Source: an uncultured Clostridia bacterium (GTDB taxonomy: Bacteria > Bacillota > Clostridia > Christensenellales > Borkfalkiaceae). Taken from it: a stretch of DNA of 64,000 nucleotides. A program made the translations under genes and the position numbers. This document shows positions 40,744-49,305 of the stretch, piece after piece (the stretch's first letter is position 1; every line of letters starts with the position of its first letter). The notes below the pieces were generated by a model. The model saw nothing but the letters and a program-made list of their open reading frames with translations. It ran no database searches and was not told the DNA's origin. The stretch lies in the NCBI GenBank assembly GCA_947627575.1, contig CANQWN010000009.1, positions 1 through 64,000 on the forward strand. The letters are read 5' to 3'.

Positions 40744-42939
40744 ATGCAAACGAAATTACATACGCTTCGGGACATTTTCGATGAGGAATTTCCGGTTACG
40801 TGCGTTAACGAGGGGAAGGAAAAAGTAAAAAATATAAAAATCAAGAAAATAGTTATTCCCATCATTCAGCGTGACTATGCGCAGGGCAGAAAGTCTACGG
40901 AAATCAGCCGCGTCAGGGAAAGATTTCTGGAAGCACTGTACGATGCAGTGACGAAAACTCCCATAACATTGGATTTTATTTATGGAGACATAGATTCGGA
41001 AGGAATTTTAACGCCGCTTGACGGACAGCAGCGGCTTACCACGCTTTTTCTGCTTAATTGGTATGCTGCGAAAAGCTGTGGGGTACCGGAAAACGAATAT
41101 GAGTTTTTAAAAAATTTCAGCTATGAAACACGATTCAGCGCTCGTGAGTTTTGTTCGCGCATAATAAATATTTCGCCGCAATTCGGAAATAAGATTTCGG
41201 AAGAAATTGTTAATCTCGACTGGTTCCCATACGACTGGCTAAACGATGCGACGATTAGTTCCATGCTCGTTATGTTGGACGCAATCCAGGAAAAATTCTC
41301 GGATGTGGAGAACCTTTGGGAGAAGCTGACAAGCGGCGCCGTTCGCTTTTATTTTCTGCCTATAAAGGATATGGGGCTTACCGATGAACTTTATATCAAA
41401 ATGAATTCCCGTGGTAAGCCGTTAACTAATTTCGAACATTTCAAAGCCGAATTGGAACAATCGCTCCGCCGCGTTGACGATAATATTGCCGAAAGGATAG
41501 CTAACAAAATAGATACGGATTGGACCGATTTGCTGTGGATGTATCGCGATAATAACAATCTCGTTGATGGCGCCTTTTTACGGTATTTCAGGTTTATCTG
41601 CGACATAATCTGTTACCGCATGGATGACACTCCTCAGGGTAAAAATTATTCCGACTTCGAACTTATCGAACAATATTTTAGCAAGGATTGTGCGAATGTT
41701 TTGGATAATATTAATACACTCGAATGCTTTTTCGAGTGTTGGCTGGTGAATAAAAATGGCTGTACGCCCAAGGAGCTACACAAACGGTTTTTCGACTACA
41801 GCCATGCCGAGGGTAAAGTTAAATATAGCGACCACGACCTTTTAAGCAGCTGCTGTATGAATTACGGCAAAGTCGCAGAAAACGGTAACAGATATTTCCC
41901 CCTTCACAAAACCGTATTCCTCTATGCGTTCATAATTTATTTACTCAATAGAGATAAGATAACCGAGGAGCAGTTTACAAGAAGAATAAGAATCATAAAT
42001 AATTTAATAATGAATTCCGCCGATGAAATAAGCGACAGCAAGACGAGGCAGGGCGGCAACCGTATGCCTGCTATCTTAAGACAAGTTGATTCGGTTATTC
42101 TCTACGGTAAAATTCTCAACAATTCAGTTATAGGCATAAACTTCAATGTGCATCAGCTTAACGAGGAACAATTGAAAATCGACTGGTTGGAAACGAACCC
42201 GGAACTTCGGGAGAGCTTATACGAATTGGAGGATAACGATTATCTCAACGGGCAAATTTCCATCATAGGATTAGATATCATTGATAATTTTAAAAAATTT
42301 ATCGCGTTAATGAAATGTAATCGCGACCTTGTGGATTGTGCGCTATTGACAATCGGCAACTATTCGCAGATGGAAAAAGGCTGGGGCAGATACATTTTTG
42401 GCACCGCTTCCAGACAGGAATCATGGAGAAAGTTATTCCATAGGGGTTCTGCAGACGGTTTCGATAACACGAAGCGTATTCTGCGCGAGCTGCTTTCCAA
42501 AACGGCAATGCCCGATAACGATTTTCTGCAGAGTGTCATAGACAGGTATCTTAAAGAATGCGAAATGAATTCTTTATTCGACTGGCGTTATTATTACATA
42601 AAGTATGAGGAATCCAGACCTAACCGATATGGTAAATATTATTGGGCGGACTATGCAAGAAAACCTTACGTATTCTCCGCACTTTGGACTGAAGTCAAAG
42701 AGTCGGAAAATGCATACCAACCGCTTTTGAAGATTTTGGGCGACGTGTCTCGTCAGGATTTAGGTAAAAAACTTATATTTGGGGACAAATATATTATGTT
42801 AACAAATTCATCGTATTTGATATTTGATATGCAGACAGATAAGAATATAGGGGAAATTTCTATTGACCAAAATTCTGACGGAATAGATGTTGAGGACAGA
42901 ATAATGAAAATGTGTAAGTACTTAGAGACTAATGCATAG
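40744..42939 (+). CDS. DUF262 protein, gene 2
   Basis: 731 residues. IPIIQRDYAQGR (38-49), FIYGDI and LDGQQRLTTL (92-101) form a DUF262 domain; RFYFLPIKDMGLTDELYIKMN and NSRGKPLTNFEHFKAELE are also typical. I cannot find the EHI-type DUF1524 nuclease motif in its C-terminal part, unlike gene 1. The two probably work as a pair, one with the nuclease, the other as partner NTPase or sensor. Stop and start of the two genes are one base apart. Confidence 0.75.
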   Translation: MQTKLHTLRDIFDEEFPVTCVNEGKEKVKNIKIKKIVIPIIQRDYAQGRKSTEISRVRERFLEALYDAVTKTPITLDFIYGDIDSEGILTPLDGQQRLTTLFLLNWYAAKSCGVPENEYEFLKNFSYETRFSAREFCSRIINISPQFGNKISEEIVNLDWFPYDWLNDATISSMLVMLDAIQEKFSDVENLWEKLTSGAVRFYFLPIKDMGLTDELYIKMNSRGKPLTNFEHFKAELEQSLRRVDDNIAERIANKIDTDWTDLLWMYRDNNNLVDGAFLRYFRFICDIICYRMDDTPQGKNYSDFELIEQYFSKDCANVLDNINTLECFFECWLVNKNGCTPKELHKRFFDYSHAEGKVKYSDHDLLSSCCMNYGKVAENGNRYFPLHKTVFLYAFIIYLLNRDKITEEQFTRRIRIINNLIMNSADEISDSKTRQGGNRMPAILRQVDSVILYGKILNNSVIGINFNVHQLNEEQLKIDWLETNPELRESLYELEDNDYLNGQISIIGLDIIDNFKKFIALMKCNRDLVDCALLTIGNYSQMEKGWGRYIFGTASRQESWRKLFHRGSADGFDNTKRILRELLSKTAMPDNDFLQSVIDRYLKECEMNSLFDWRYYYIKYEESRPNRYGKYYWADYARKPYVFSALWTEVKESENAYQPLLKILGDVSRQDLGKKLIFGDKYIMLTNSSYLIFDMQTDKNIGEISIDQNSDGIDVEDRIMKMCKYLETNA

Positions 42940-43077
42940 AAGAAATATGACAGAAGCGGGTATGCCACTGTTTGTGATTGAATGAACAGGCATAAGGCGG
43001 GGAATTAGGGGAAATTTTGCGAGGGTAAAATATTTAGCCATTGTAACCCATTTATACTACATAGAATGGGAATTAAA

Positions 43078-43110
43078 AAATGCGGCTTGACATTTTGTCA
43101 AGCCGCATTT
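43078..43110. terminator. Bidirectional terminator between DUF262 gene 2 and the XRE gene
   Basis: 14-bp perfect stem (43078-43091 with 43097-43110), AAA on the 5' side and TTT on the 3' side. It ends both convergent genes. Confidence 0.8.
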
Positions 43111-43147
43111 GTATATTATTTCCTGCTCTTAATTTATGGAAAACAAG

Positions 43148-43354
43148 TTAATATTCGCATCTCCCAAGCAAGTAATCTATCGAAGTATCAAAAATATCTG
43201 CAATCGCTATAAGCATATCAAAGGTACATTCACGTTTCCATGTTTCCCAGTATGAAACGGACCTTATTGTAACATGTAGTTTTTCTGCAAGTTCAGCTCT
43301 TGACATATTCTTTTCGATACGAAGATCGCGCAATCTTGAATCAAACTTGTTCAT
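43148..43354 (-). CDS. XRE-family repressor
   Basis: 68 residues, nearly all helix-turn-helix: LRIEKNMSRAELAEKLHVTI, RSVSYWETWKRECTF, DMLIAIADIFDTSIDYLLG. This is the compact Cro/CI type. It is divergent from the small gene at 43452, and two GAACA-n-GTTCC operators lie between them. It probably represses both directions. Confidence 0.85.
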   Translation of the reverse strand: MNKFDSRLRDLRIEKNMSRAELAEKLHVTIRSVSYWETWKRECTFDMLIAIADIFDTSIDYLLGRCEY

Positions 43355-43366
43355 ATTATTATTTTA

Positions 43367-43417
43367 GAACAATTCGTTCCAATACACTTGACAAAGAACA
43401 TTTTGTTCCGATATAAT
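43367..43417. promoter_or_regulatory. Twin operators and promoter between XRE gene and small repeat protein
   Basis: GAACAATTCGTTCC (43367-43380) and GAACATTTTGTTCC (43396-43409) are near-identical palindromes 29 bp apart, about three helical turns. The second fills the spacer of the plus-strand promoter TTGACA (43388-43393), 18 bp, TATAAT (43412-43417). This is a clear repressor layout for the adjacent XRE protein. Confidence 0.7.
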
Positions 43418-43451
43418 ATATAAAAACAAATTTTACCAAAGGAGTAGAAAA

Positions 43452-43634
43452 ATGACGCAAATACTTAAAGATCGATATGGAATCAAAATCGGTGAAATCA
43501 GGGATGAGGGTAGCAGACAAGCAATCTACGACAAATACGGTATACGTCTTGGATACTATGATGGGCGCTACACTTATGATAAATACGGCAGAAGAGTAGG
43601 CGAGGGGAATTTGCTTGCCACGTTACTAAAATAA
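43452..43634 (+). CDS. 60-residue protein with three DKYG-type repeats
   Basis: Three units follow each other: DRYGIKIGEI, DKYGIRLGYY and DKYGRRVGEG, each a likely beta-hairpin, so the protein is a small beta structure. AAGGAG stands 7 bases before the ATG. It is controlled by the XRE operators and lies 12 bases upstream of the GIY-YIG gene. Function unknown. The repeat may bind a partner protein or nucleic acid. Confidence 0.6.
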   Translation: MTQILKDRYGIKIGEIRDEGSRQAIYDKYGIRLGYYDGRYTYDKYGRRVGEGNLLATLLK

Positions 43635-43646
43635 TGGAGAAATCGC

Positions 43647-44497
43647 ATGCTGTTGAAACTTAACGACTTGCTCCGATTTTCACAGGAACAAATCGACCAT
43701 GCAAAAATAAGTTTGAATATCTCACACGGTAAAGGCGGGAAGAGATATTTTGAGATGTGGAAAGAAGAAGAGCACGAGCCTATCCAAAAGGATGTTTGGT
43801 ATGCCTATCCTTCCCACTTCGGCAAGCAACGCTGCTTTCATGAGGGCGATATTTGCGTTGGCTTTTTACAGATGGAACGCAACAACGAGTGGCTGTTGGT
43901 TGCTGTAGGAAAAGTTTTGTCTGTTCCGTCTTCCGGCGCTTGCGCCTATGAGCCGATTCACGAGTATGACGCTTTTCTCGGGCGCGTAATCATTCGTCTT
44001 GCGAAAGGGAATAAAATGGGGAGATTTGTTTTCAATCTCTCCAAGTTTCTCGATGAGTGTGAGGTAATAAAGGTTTGCGAAAAGGCGTATGAAGAGGATA
44101 CTGCGTTTAGCATAGACTCTATTTCTCTTTGCTTTGCCGAACTGAAAGCAACGCTTGACGGCTATAAAAATTCTTCGCTTCGGAAGATTCTTGAAAACAT
44201 CAAGGGCATCTATTGTCTTACGGATACCAAAACGGGGAAGTTATATATCGGCTCTGCAACCGGCGGCAGTAGAGGCGTTGCACAACGTTGGGGGATTATT
44301 CCGCTACGCTTACCGGCGGGAATAAGGAGTTCCGTATTCTGTATGAACGGGATGGCGGAGAATATTTCAAGAAGAATTTTACCTTTACCGTGATTGAATA
44401 CTTCGGAATGCGCTTTGACGATGAAAAAATTTTGCAAAGAGAAACTTATTGGAAAAAGGTATTCGATACAGTTCGTCACGGATATAACGATAATTAG
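43647..44497 (+). pseudogene. GIY-YIG nuclease gene with a frameshift
   Basis: The frame from 43647 encodes about 185 N-terminal residues of unknown fold, then GIYCLTDTKTGKLYIGSATG (about 190-209), the GIY-YIG core. After QRW the reading frame breaks at a run of five G (44290-44294). The protein clearly continues in another frame with GDYSATLTGGNKEF, then FTVIEYFGM and ILQRETYWKKVFDT to 44497, the expected domain end. One G fewer would restore a 283-residue protein. Phase variation, recent mutation and a sequencing error are all possible. Confidence 0.75.
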
Positions 44498-44570
44498 CGG
44501 TTGAAATTTCAAAGAGAGGGAAAAAGGATAAACGAAAACTATTGAGATTTATACTACATAAAACAGCAAT

Positions 44571-44603
44571 AAAAAAGGCGGGGGGAAAGCCCTCGCCTTT
44601 TTT
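44571..44603. terminator. Bidirectional terminator
   Basis: AAAAAAGGCG (44571-44580) pairs with CGCCTTTTTT (44594-44603), with a short GC stem inside. It lies between the GIY-YIG gene and the convergent TfoX-like gene. Confidence 0.75.
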
Positions 44604-44640
44604 ATTTGACACACCTTATTTGTATTCAGCTTATTGAAAT

Positions 44641-44958
44641 TTACCGCTTTTTAATTTTCGGCATCGGCAGGTCGTCATACATTGCCTCGAATAATCCTGT
44701 CAAAAAAGCCTTATCGTCCACATTGTCCACATTCAGCATTTCCTTTGCGCCCTCATACGGCAGGGAATACTCCGCTTGCGGCAAATAGGACAGAGCGGAT
44801 TTCACGGGTTTTACAAGCAATCTGTCGTCGTAGATACCGCCGACAAGTTTGCCTCGATAGTAAATCAGAAATTCACCCATCATGGGCTTGCAGGTTATGT
44901 CCTTTAAGCCCGAAAGTTGCTCTAAAATGAAATTCAAATATTCCTTGCTTGACGGCAT
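44641..44958 (-). CDS. TfoX/Sxy N-terminal domain protein
   Basis: 105 residues. CKPMMGEFLIYYRGKLVGGI followed by YDDRLLVKPV is the TfoX N-terminal domain. Stand-alone proteins of this kind are common in Bacillota; a role in competence as in Proteobacteria is not established. It marks the return to core-like sequence after the island. Confidence 0.75.
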   Translation of the reverse strand: MPSSKEYLNFILEQLSGLKDITCKPMMGEFLIYYRGKLVGGIYDDRLLVKPVKSALSYLPQAEYSLPYEGAKEMLNVDNVDDKAFLTGLFEAMYDDLPMPKIKKR

Positions 44959-45030
44959 AATTCCTCCGCTGAATTGCTGTTTATCATACCATTATTATAG
45001 CACGGAATTGAAATAAAGCAAATACAAAAG

Positions 45031-45615
45031 TTACATTACCCAATTTTCCACGTCGGATTTGGAAGCGGAGGAGGAAAACCGTTTGCCGGAAAGCCAATTT
45101 GCGCCGCTTGCAAGGCTGTGCAAATGGGTTGCGCTGTTGCCTATATCGCTTGAACCCGAGGTGCAGAAAGGAACTATGCTTTTGCCTGAAAAATCGTAGC
45201 TTTCGAGGAAAGTATATATGATTTTGGGCGCTTCACCCCACCATATGGGATAGCCGAGGTATATCACTTCATATTCCGCCATATTATCCACGCCGCCGCT
45301 GATTGCGGGGCGTGCGGCGGGATTGTTTTGTTCTATATTCGCGCGGGAAGAGTTATTGTTATAATTCAAATCCTCTGCTGTATAAGGGGTCTCGGGGATG
45401 ATTTCGTAAGCGATTCCCCCCGTAATATCCCCGATATAACCCGCAATTTTTCTTGTATTGCCAGTGCAGGAAAAATATGCGACGAGTATTTTTGACGGGT
45501 CGGTAGAATCAAGTTTACCCTTGTCGTCGTTTTTGCCGCCGCAAGCCGAAAAGGCGATGCAAAAGCACGCCGAAAGTACAAATATAATAGGTAGAAACTT
45601 AAAAAACTTTTTCAT
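45031..45615 (-). CDS. Flavodoxin-domain lipoprotein
   Basis: 194 residues. A signal peptide (1-24) ends in the lipobox FSAC, so it should be anchored outside the membrane. The flavodoxin domain shows the FMN phosphate loop YFSCTGNT (about 48-55) and LGYPIWWGEAP (about 117-127). It overlaps the upstream quinol-monooxygenase-like gene by 4 bases. It closes the six-gene minus-strand run that begins with the MarR gene. Likely an electron carrier or reductase partner at the cell surface. Confidence 0.8.
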   Translation of the reverse strand: MKKFFKFLPIIFVLSACFCIAFSACGGKNDDKGKLDSTDPSKILVAYFSCTGNTRKIAGYIGDITGGIAYEIIPETPYTAEDLNYNNNSSRANIEQNNPAARPAISGGVDNMAEYEVIYLGYPIWWGEAPKIIYTFLESYDFSGKSIVPFCTSGSSDIGNSATHLHSLASGANWLSGKRFSSSASKSDVENWVM

Positions 45616-45905
45616 TTTATTTCGTTGAATTTTTGCACCCGCATTTTGAGGCGATATTTTTCGCGCAGGGCGGCGATTTCGGACATCATCGGGCTTTTAT
45701 GGTGTAAGTTCAGGGCTTCCTCGTTTTCCCAAACGTCTATCAGCAGTACCGTTTCGTCGTCGTCCGCGGGCAAAAAATATTCATAGCGCAGGTTGCCTTT
45801 TTCGGCGCGTATTCTATCCACAAGCCCGCTCTCTTTCATTTCTTCTGCGAACTTGCGCGCGCCGCCGTTCGTCCCCGTGTAGTAGATATTTATTGTCAAC
45901 GCCAT
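45612..45905 (-). CDS. Antibiotic biosynthesis monooxygenase-like (quinol monooxygenase type) protein
   Basis: 97 residues with the ABM ferredoxin-like fold pattern: NLRYEYFLPADDDETVLLID, VWENEEALNLHHKSP. Related small proteins act on quinols or as heme/quinone-stress factors. It overlaps the lipoprotein gene by ATGA and lies 12 bases after the CMD-cupin gene. Context suggests handling of electrophiles or quinones. Confidence 0.72.
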   Translation of the reverse strand: MALTINIYYTGTNGGARKFAEEMKESGLVDRIRAEKGNLRYEYFLPADDDETVLLIDVWENEEALNLHHKSPMMSEIAALREKYRLKMRVQKFNEIK

Positions 45906-45917
45906 ATCAAGCCCCGC

Positions 45918-46670
45918 TTACGGCAACTTGTCGTATTCTTCGTCGCTTACGGGTTCAAGCCACTCGTTTGAAGAATTTTCGCCCGGAACCTCTATTGCAA
46001 GGTGGGAAAACCAGCTGTTTTTCGCCGCGCCGTGCCAATGCTTGACGCCGGCGGGAATGTTGACGACGTCGCCGGGGTTCATTTCAATCGCCTCTTTGCC
46101 CCACTCTTGATACCAGCCGCGCCCCGCAACGCAGATTAAAATCTGTCCGCCGCCCTTTGCGGCGCGGTGAATGTGCCAATTGTTGCGGCAACCCGGTTCA
46201 AACGTGACGTTGAAAATGCCCACTTGTTCTTTGGAAACGGGCGCAAGGTAGCTTTTTCCGCTGAAATACTGTTTGAAGCCGTCGTTGGGCGCGCCTATGG
46301 GGAACGCCATTTTGTTTGCGTGCTCCGCCATAGCCGTTTCCGCGTTGTCTTCCGCCCATACGTCCTTTGCCATATTGAACACCGCCCACGCTTTGGGCCA
46401 GCCCGCGTAAAACGCCACGTGGGTGACGGTTGCCGCTATTTCGCTTTTTGTAACGCCCGCTTTTTTGGCGTTTTCAAGGTGATATTTTAATGAAGAATCG
46501 GTAATGCCCGACGACATAAGCGCGACAACCGTTATTATGCACCGCGTTTTATGGTCTATATCGTTGTTGTTCCAATTCTCGCCGAAAAGTATATCGTCGT
46601 TGAAGTGCGCAAAGTCGGGGGCAAAAGAGCCCAAAGCCTTTCTTCCCGCGTCCTGTGTAATTTTTTTCAT
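45918..46670 (-). CDS. Carboxymuconolactone decarboxylase-cupin fusion
   Basis: 250 residues. The N-terminal half (about 1-115) is an AhpD/CMD-like domain (DHKTRCIITVVALMSSGITD, then EIAATVTHVAFYAGWPKAW) without the AhpD CxxC. The C-terminal half (about 140-235) is a cupin with NNWHIHRAAKGGGQILIC and PGDVVNIPAGVKHWHGA, giving metal-binding histidines. Fusions like this occur beside flavodoxin and aldo/keto reductase genes. Substrate unknown; probably a peroxidase- or isomerase-type redox enzyme. Confidence 0.8.
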   Translation of the reverse strand: MKKITQDAGRKALGSFAPDFAHFNDDILFGENWNNNDIDHKTRCIITVVALMSSGITDSSLKYHLENAKKAGVTKSEIAATVTHVAFYAGWPKAWAVFNMAKDVWAEDNAETAMAEHANKMAFPIGAPNDGFKQYFSGKSYLAPVSKEQVGIFNVTFEPGCRNNWHIHRAAKGGGQILICVAGRGWYQEWGKEAIEMNPGDVVNIPAGVKHWHGAAKNSWFSHLAIEVPGENSSNEWLEPVSDEEYDKLP

Positions 46671-46685
46671 ATCAAAACTCCTTTT

Positions 46686-47249
46686 TTATTGATTTTTCAG
46701 GCTTTTGCCCAATTGATAGGCTTCCGCCATGTATCGGGAACGAGCCGTCATATCGGGCGTTCCGCAACCTTTGCCGAGAATCATTCCCGCGTCCTCGAAA
46801 TTCAGATACCGCACAAGCGTTTTGTAGTGCGCTACAAGCGCTTCAAACGTCCAACTGTCCGCGTTCCACGCGACGGAAATAAGTGCAGACTTCATGCGTT
46901 TTCTTTGAATTTCGCCGTTGAACGCGCAGAAGCGGTCGATTACCGTTTTAAGCTGTGCGGACATTCCGTAATAGTATAGCGGCGTGACGAATACCGCCAT
47001 ATCCGCGCCGAGTATTTCCGCTTTGATTCCGCGCGTTGCGCCGCTTTCCGAACCCATATCGTCCTTTTGTGCGCAGGGACCGCCGTATCCGCACCGGACA
47101 CAGCCTGTGCAGGGGCGGACGTTTACCCGAGCCGCGTCTATGACGGAAACGCTATTGCCCGCCTCTGTTGCGCCTTTTATAAATTGTTCGGCAAGCAGAT
47201 TTGACGAGCCGCGCTTTTGCGGACTGCCCGTTAAAACTACGATTTTCAT
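46686..47249 (-). CDS. NADPH-dependent FMN reductase/flavodoxin-fold oxidoreductase
   Basis: 187 residues from ATG at 47249, which overlaps the upstream stop (ATGA); an earlier in-frame ATG lies inside the upstream gene. KIVVLTGSPQKRGSSNLLAE is the FMN-binding start. Cysteines in RPCTGCVRCGYGGPC resemble the iron-sulfur flavoprotein cluster motif. VTPLYYYGMSAQLKTVIDR completes the fold. Likely reduces quinones or other electrophiles. It is 15 bases upstream of the CMD-cupin gene. Confidence 0.8.
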   Translation of the reverse strand: MKIVVLTGSPQKRGSSNLLAEQFIKGATEAGNSVSVIDAARVNVRPCTGCVRCGYGGPCAQKDDMGSESGATRGIKAEILGADMAVFVTPLYYYGMSAQLKTVIDRFCAFNGEIQRKRMKSALISVAWNADSWTFEALVAHYKTLVRYLNFEDAGMILGKGCGTPDMTARSRYMAEAYQLGKSLKNQ

Positions 47250-47725
47250 AAATTCAAACTTACCACCCAAGATTTAAGCGCGCTTTCGCTTGCGCCGTTC
47301 AAAAGTTTTCCGCCTTTAAAGACGGCGTTCGGCGCGCAAGGACGAAGCTCGCTTTCCGTCTTGCCCAGCCCGCTGCCGCCGCTCGTCGCAAAAAGAATTA
47401 TTTGCTTTCCCGCAAAGTCGTGGGCTTCGAGGAATGTCTTGATAATTGTCGGCGCGGTATACCACCAGACGGGGAAGCCGAGGAAAACGACGTCGTAATT
47501 TGAAAGATTTTCAAGACGGCGCTTGATTTTCGGACGGGAAGAGGGGTCGTTCATTTCCAAAGAAGAGCGGCTGTTTTTGTTCGTCCAATCGAGGTCTGCG
47601 CTTGTGTAAGGCGTTTCGGGTTGAATTTCAAACAGGTCGGCGTTTGCGGCTTTTGCCAAAAGGCTTGCCGCCTTTTTCGTCACGCCGCTTGCCGAAAAAT
47701 ACGCTACCAAAATTTTTTTGCTCAT
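47246..47725 (-). CDS. Flavodoxin
   Basis: 159 residues without signal peptide. KILVAYFSASGVTKKA is the phosphate-binding loop (the final T/S pattern is slightly altered from GNT) and FLGFPVWWYTAPTII the WW block. It is the cytoplasmic counterpart of the lipoprotein flavodoxins at 45031 and 54377. It is 4 bases downstream of the MarR gene and coupled to the FMN reductase by ATGA. Confidence 0.82.
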   Translation of the reverse strand: MSKKILVAYFSASGVTKKAASLLAKAANADLFEIQPETPYTSADLDWTNKNSRSSLEMNDPSSRPKIKRRLENLSNYDVVFLGFPVWWYTAPTIIKTFLEAHDFAGKQIILFATSGGSGLGKTESELRPCAPNAVFKGGKLLNGASESALKSWVVSLNL

Positions 47726-47729
47726 AATT

Positions 47730-48164
47730 TTATTCTCCTTTTGCGGCTATTTTCTGCATTTTCGCCGCCAGATTTTGTAACCTTTCAAGCAGTTCTTCCG
47801 CGGAGTCTATTTCCGAATAGATAGCTTTTTCCCGCTTATATAAGTCGGATAAAATGCCGTCTGCATACGCCTTTCCGCTTTGGGTGAGGGAAACAAGCAA
47901 TTCCCGCCGCTCGCCCTTGATTTGCGAAAGCGCAACATAGTTTTTGCTTTCCAAATCTTTTATTATAGTGTTAGCCGTGCTTCGCGGGATGTCCCAATCC
48001 TCGCAAATCTGCTTTTGGCTGTGCCGCTCGCCGTCGTTTAAGGCGTAAAGTATCCAAAGCAGATTGGGGGAACCCAGCCTGCAATTTTTCCCGTACGCTT
48101 CATACGCGCCGTCAATTTGATACACAAGCCGCCCTAACCTGTAAAAAAAACTGCGTTCATCCAT
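47730..48164 (-). CDS. MarR-family regulator
   Basis: 144 residues. The winged helix reads QKQICEDWDIPRSTANTIIK, then DLESKNYVALSQIKGERREL with the DR-type wing shortened. It heads the flavodoxin-to-lipoprotein operon and a palindromic operator lies in its promoter, so it probably represses itself and the operon until a small electrophile or phenolic compound, or oxidation, releases it. Confidence 0.85.
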   Translation of the reverse strand: MDERSFFYRLGRLVYQIDGAYEAYGKNCRLGSPNLLWILYALNDGERHSQKQICEDWDIPRSTANTIIKDLESKNYVALSQIKGERRELLVSLTQSGKAYADGILSDLYKREKAIYSEIDSAEELLERLQNLAAKMQKIAAKGE

Positions 48165-48185
48165 AAAATTACCCTAAAAATTCTA

Positions 48186-48226
48186 TTTCGTATTTTAATT
48201 ATAATACGATTTCGTATTTCTGTCAA
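48186..48226 (-). promoter_or_regulatory. marR-type promoter with palindromic operator
   Basis: Minus strand TTGACA (48226-48221), 17-bp spacer, TATAAT (48203-48198). The spacer contains the palindrome ATACGA-TT-TCGTAT (48204-48217), and a second half site TTTCGTATTTT lies at 48186-48196, downstream of -10. It suits autorepression by the MarR protein. Confidence 0.7.
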
Positions 48227-48266
48227 GAATTTTGCGGTAAAATCTTCAATAACTCTTTTTTATTTA

Positions 48267-48365
48267 ATTTTACTGCTTTACCGTTTTGTAAGTAAAATAC
48301 CTATTTTGCAACGCGCTATAACTTGAACGCATACCGTTGACAAAAAATTTTTACCGTGCTATATT
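48267..48365. promoter_or_regulatory. LysR-type site 1 between divergent promoters
   Basis: The 31-base motif at 48292-48322 contains TTGCAACGCGCTATAA and recurs at two other promoters. Toward MarR it overlaps TTTACT (48296-48291), 18 bp, TAAAAT (48272-48267). Toward the LysR gene lies TTGACA (48337-48342), 17 bp, TATATT (48360-48365). This is the classical divergent LysR control region. Confidence 0.65.
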
Positions 48366-48453
48366 TAGAACACGATTTAACCGGCGTATGCTTGCGTTTA
48401 AATTTTTAATAATCCACGGCGCAACCGCCCGGGATTTTCGTGGGAAGGATTAT

Positions 48454-49305
48454 ATGGAATTTTATCAGATAGAGCAATTTGTGAAGATAGCCGAATGCGG
48501 CACTATTTCGCGGGCGGCGGAAGAGCTGTTTTTATCCCAACCCGCGCTTACCCGCTCGATGCAGAAGCTGGAACAGGAAATGGGCGTAGAGTTGTTTTCG
48601 CGCGGCAAAAACAGGGTAGAGTTAAACGAAAACGGCAAGTTTGCCTATATGCTTGCGCAAAACGTAATGCGTGACGTGCATAATCTGAAGGAACAGGTAA
48701 GGCAGTTTGACAGAAGCCGCCGCACAATATCCGTCGGTTCGTGCGCGCCCGCGCCGCTGTGGGAGATAATGCCCGCGCTTACTTCGCTGTATCCCGAAAA
48801 GCGGCTTGTATCCGAAGTTAAGCCGGAAGCCGAACTTGAAGAGGGGCTTATTTCGGGCGCATATCAAATGATAATCACCACCCAAACGGATGAAAATGAC
48901 GATATATATTCTGTTTTTGCGGGCGGCGAAGCGCTTCTTGTAAATATCCCCGCGCTTCATCCGCTGGCAAATACGGCGGGCGGAGTGCGTTTTGCCGACA
49001 TAGAAAAATATTCTATGCTGCTGTACACCAAAACGGGCATTTGGGAGGACATTGTCCGCCGCGAGATGCCGCAAGCGCACATAATTATGCAGGATAACAG
49101 GGAAAGTTTCGAGGCGTTGAAGCGTGAAAGCGCGCTTTTGTCCTTTTCTACCGGGCTATCTATAAAACAATTCGGCAACGTGGACGGGGCAAAGGTCGTT
49201 CCCGTTTTGGACGATTCGGCGAAGATAAATTTTTACTGCCGCGTTTTGAAGAAAAATAAGCAACTTTTGCGGGAATTTTTGGATAAAGAAAGTTCACAAA
49301 AATGA
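48454..49305 (+). CDS. LysR-family regulator
   Basis: 283 residues from ATG at 48454, placed after AAGGA; an open frame extends 39 codons further up but crosses the promoter. The N-terminal HTH is MEFYQIEQFVKIAECGTISR followed by AAEELFLSQPALTRSMQKLE. The effector-binding domain follows (about 90-280). Its likely target motif occurs upstream of itself, of the flavodoxin lipoprotein at 54377 and of the FMN reductase at 57222. The last codons overlap the first copy of a 187-bp repeat. Confidence 0.87.
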   Translation: MEFYQIEQFVKIAECGTISRAAEELFLSQPALTRSMQKLEQEMGVELFSRGKNRVELNENGKFAYMLAQNVMRDVHNLKEQVRQFDRSRRTISVGSCAPAPLWEIMPALTSLYPEKRLVSEVKPEAELEEGLISGAYQMIITTQTDENDDIYSVFAGGEALLVNIPALHPLANTAGGVRFADIEKYSMLLYTKTGIWEDIVRREMPQAHIIMQDNRESFEALKRESALLSFSTGLSIKQFGNVDGAKVVPVLDDSAKINFYCRVLKKNKQLLREFLDKESSQK

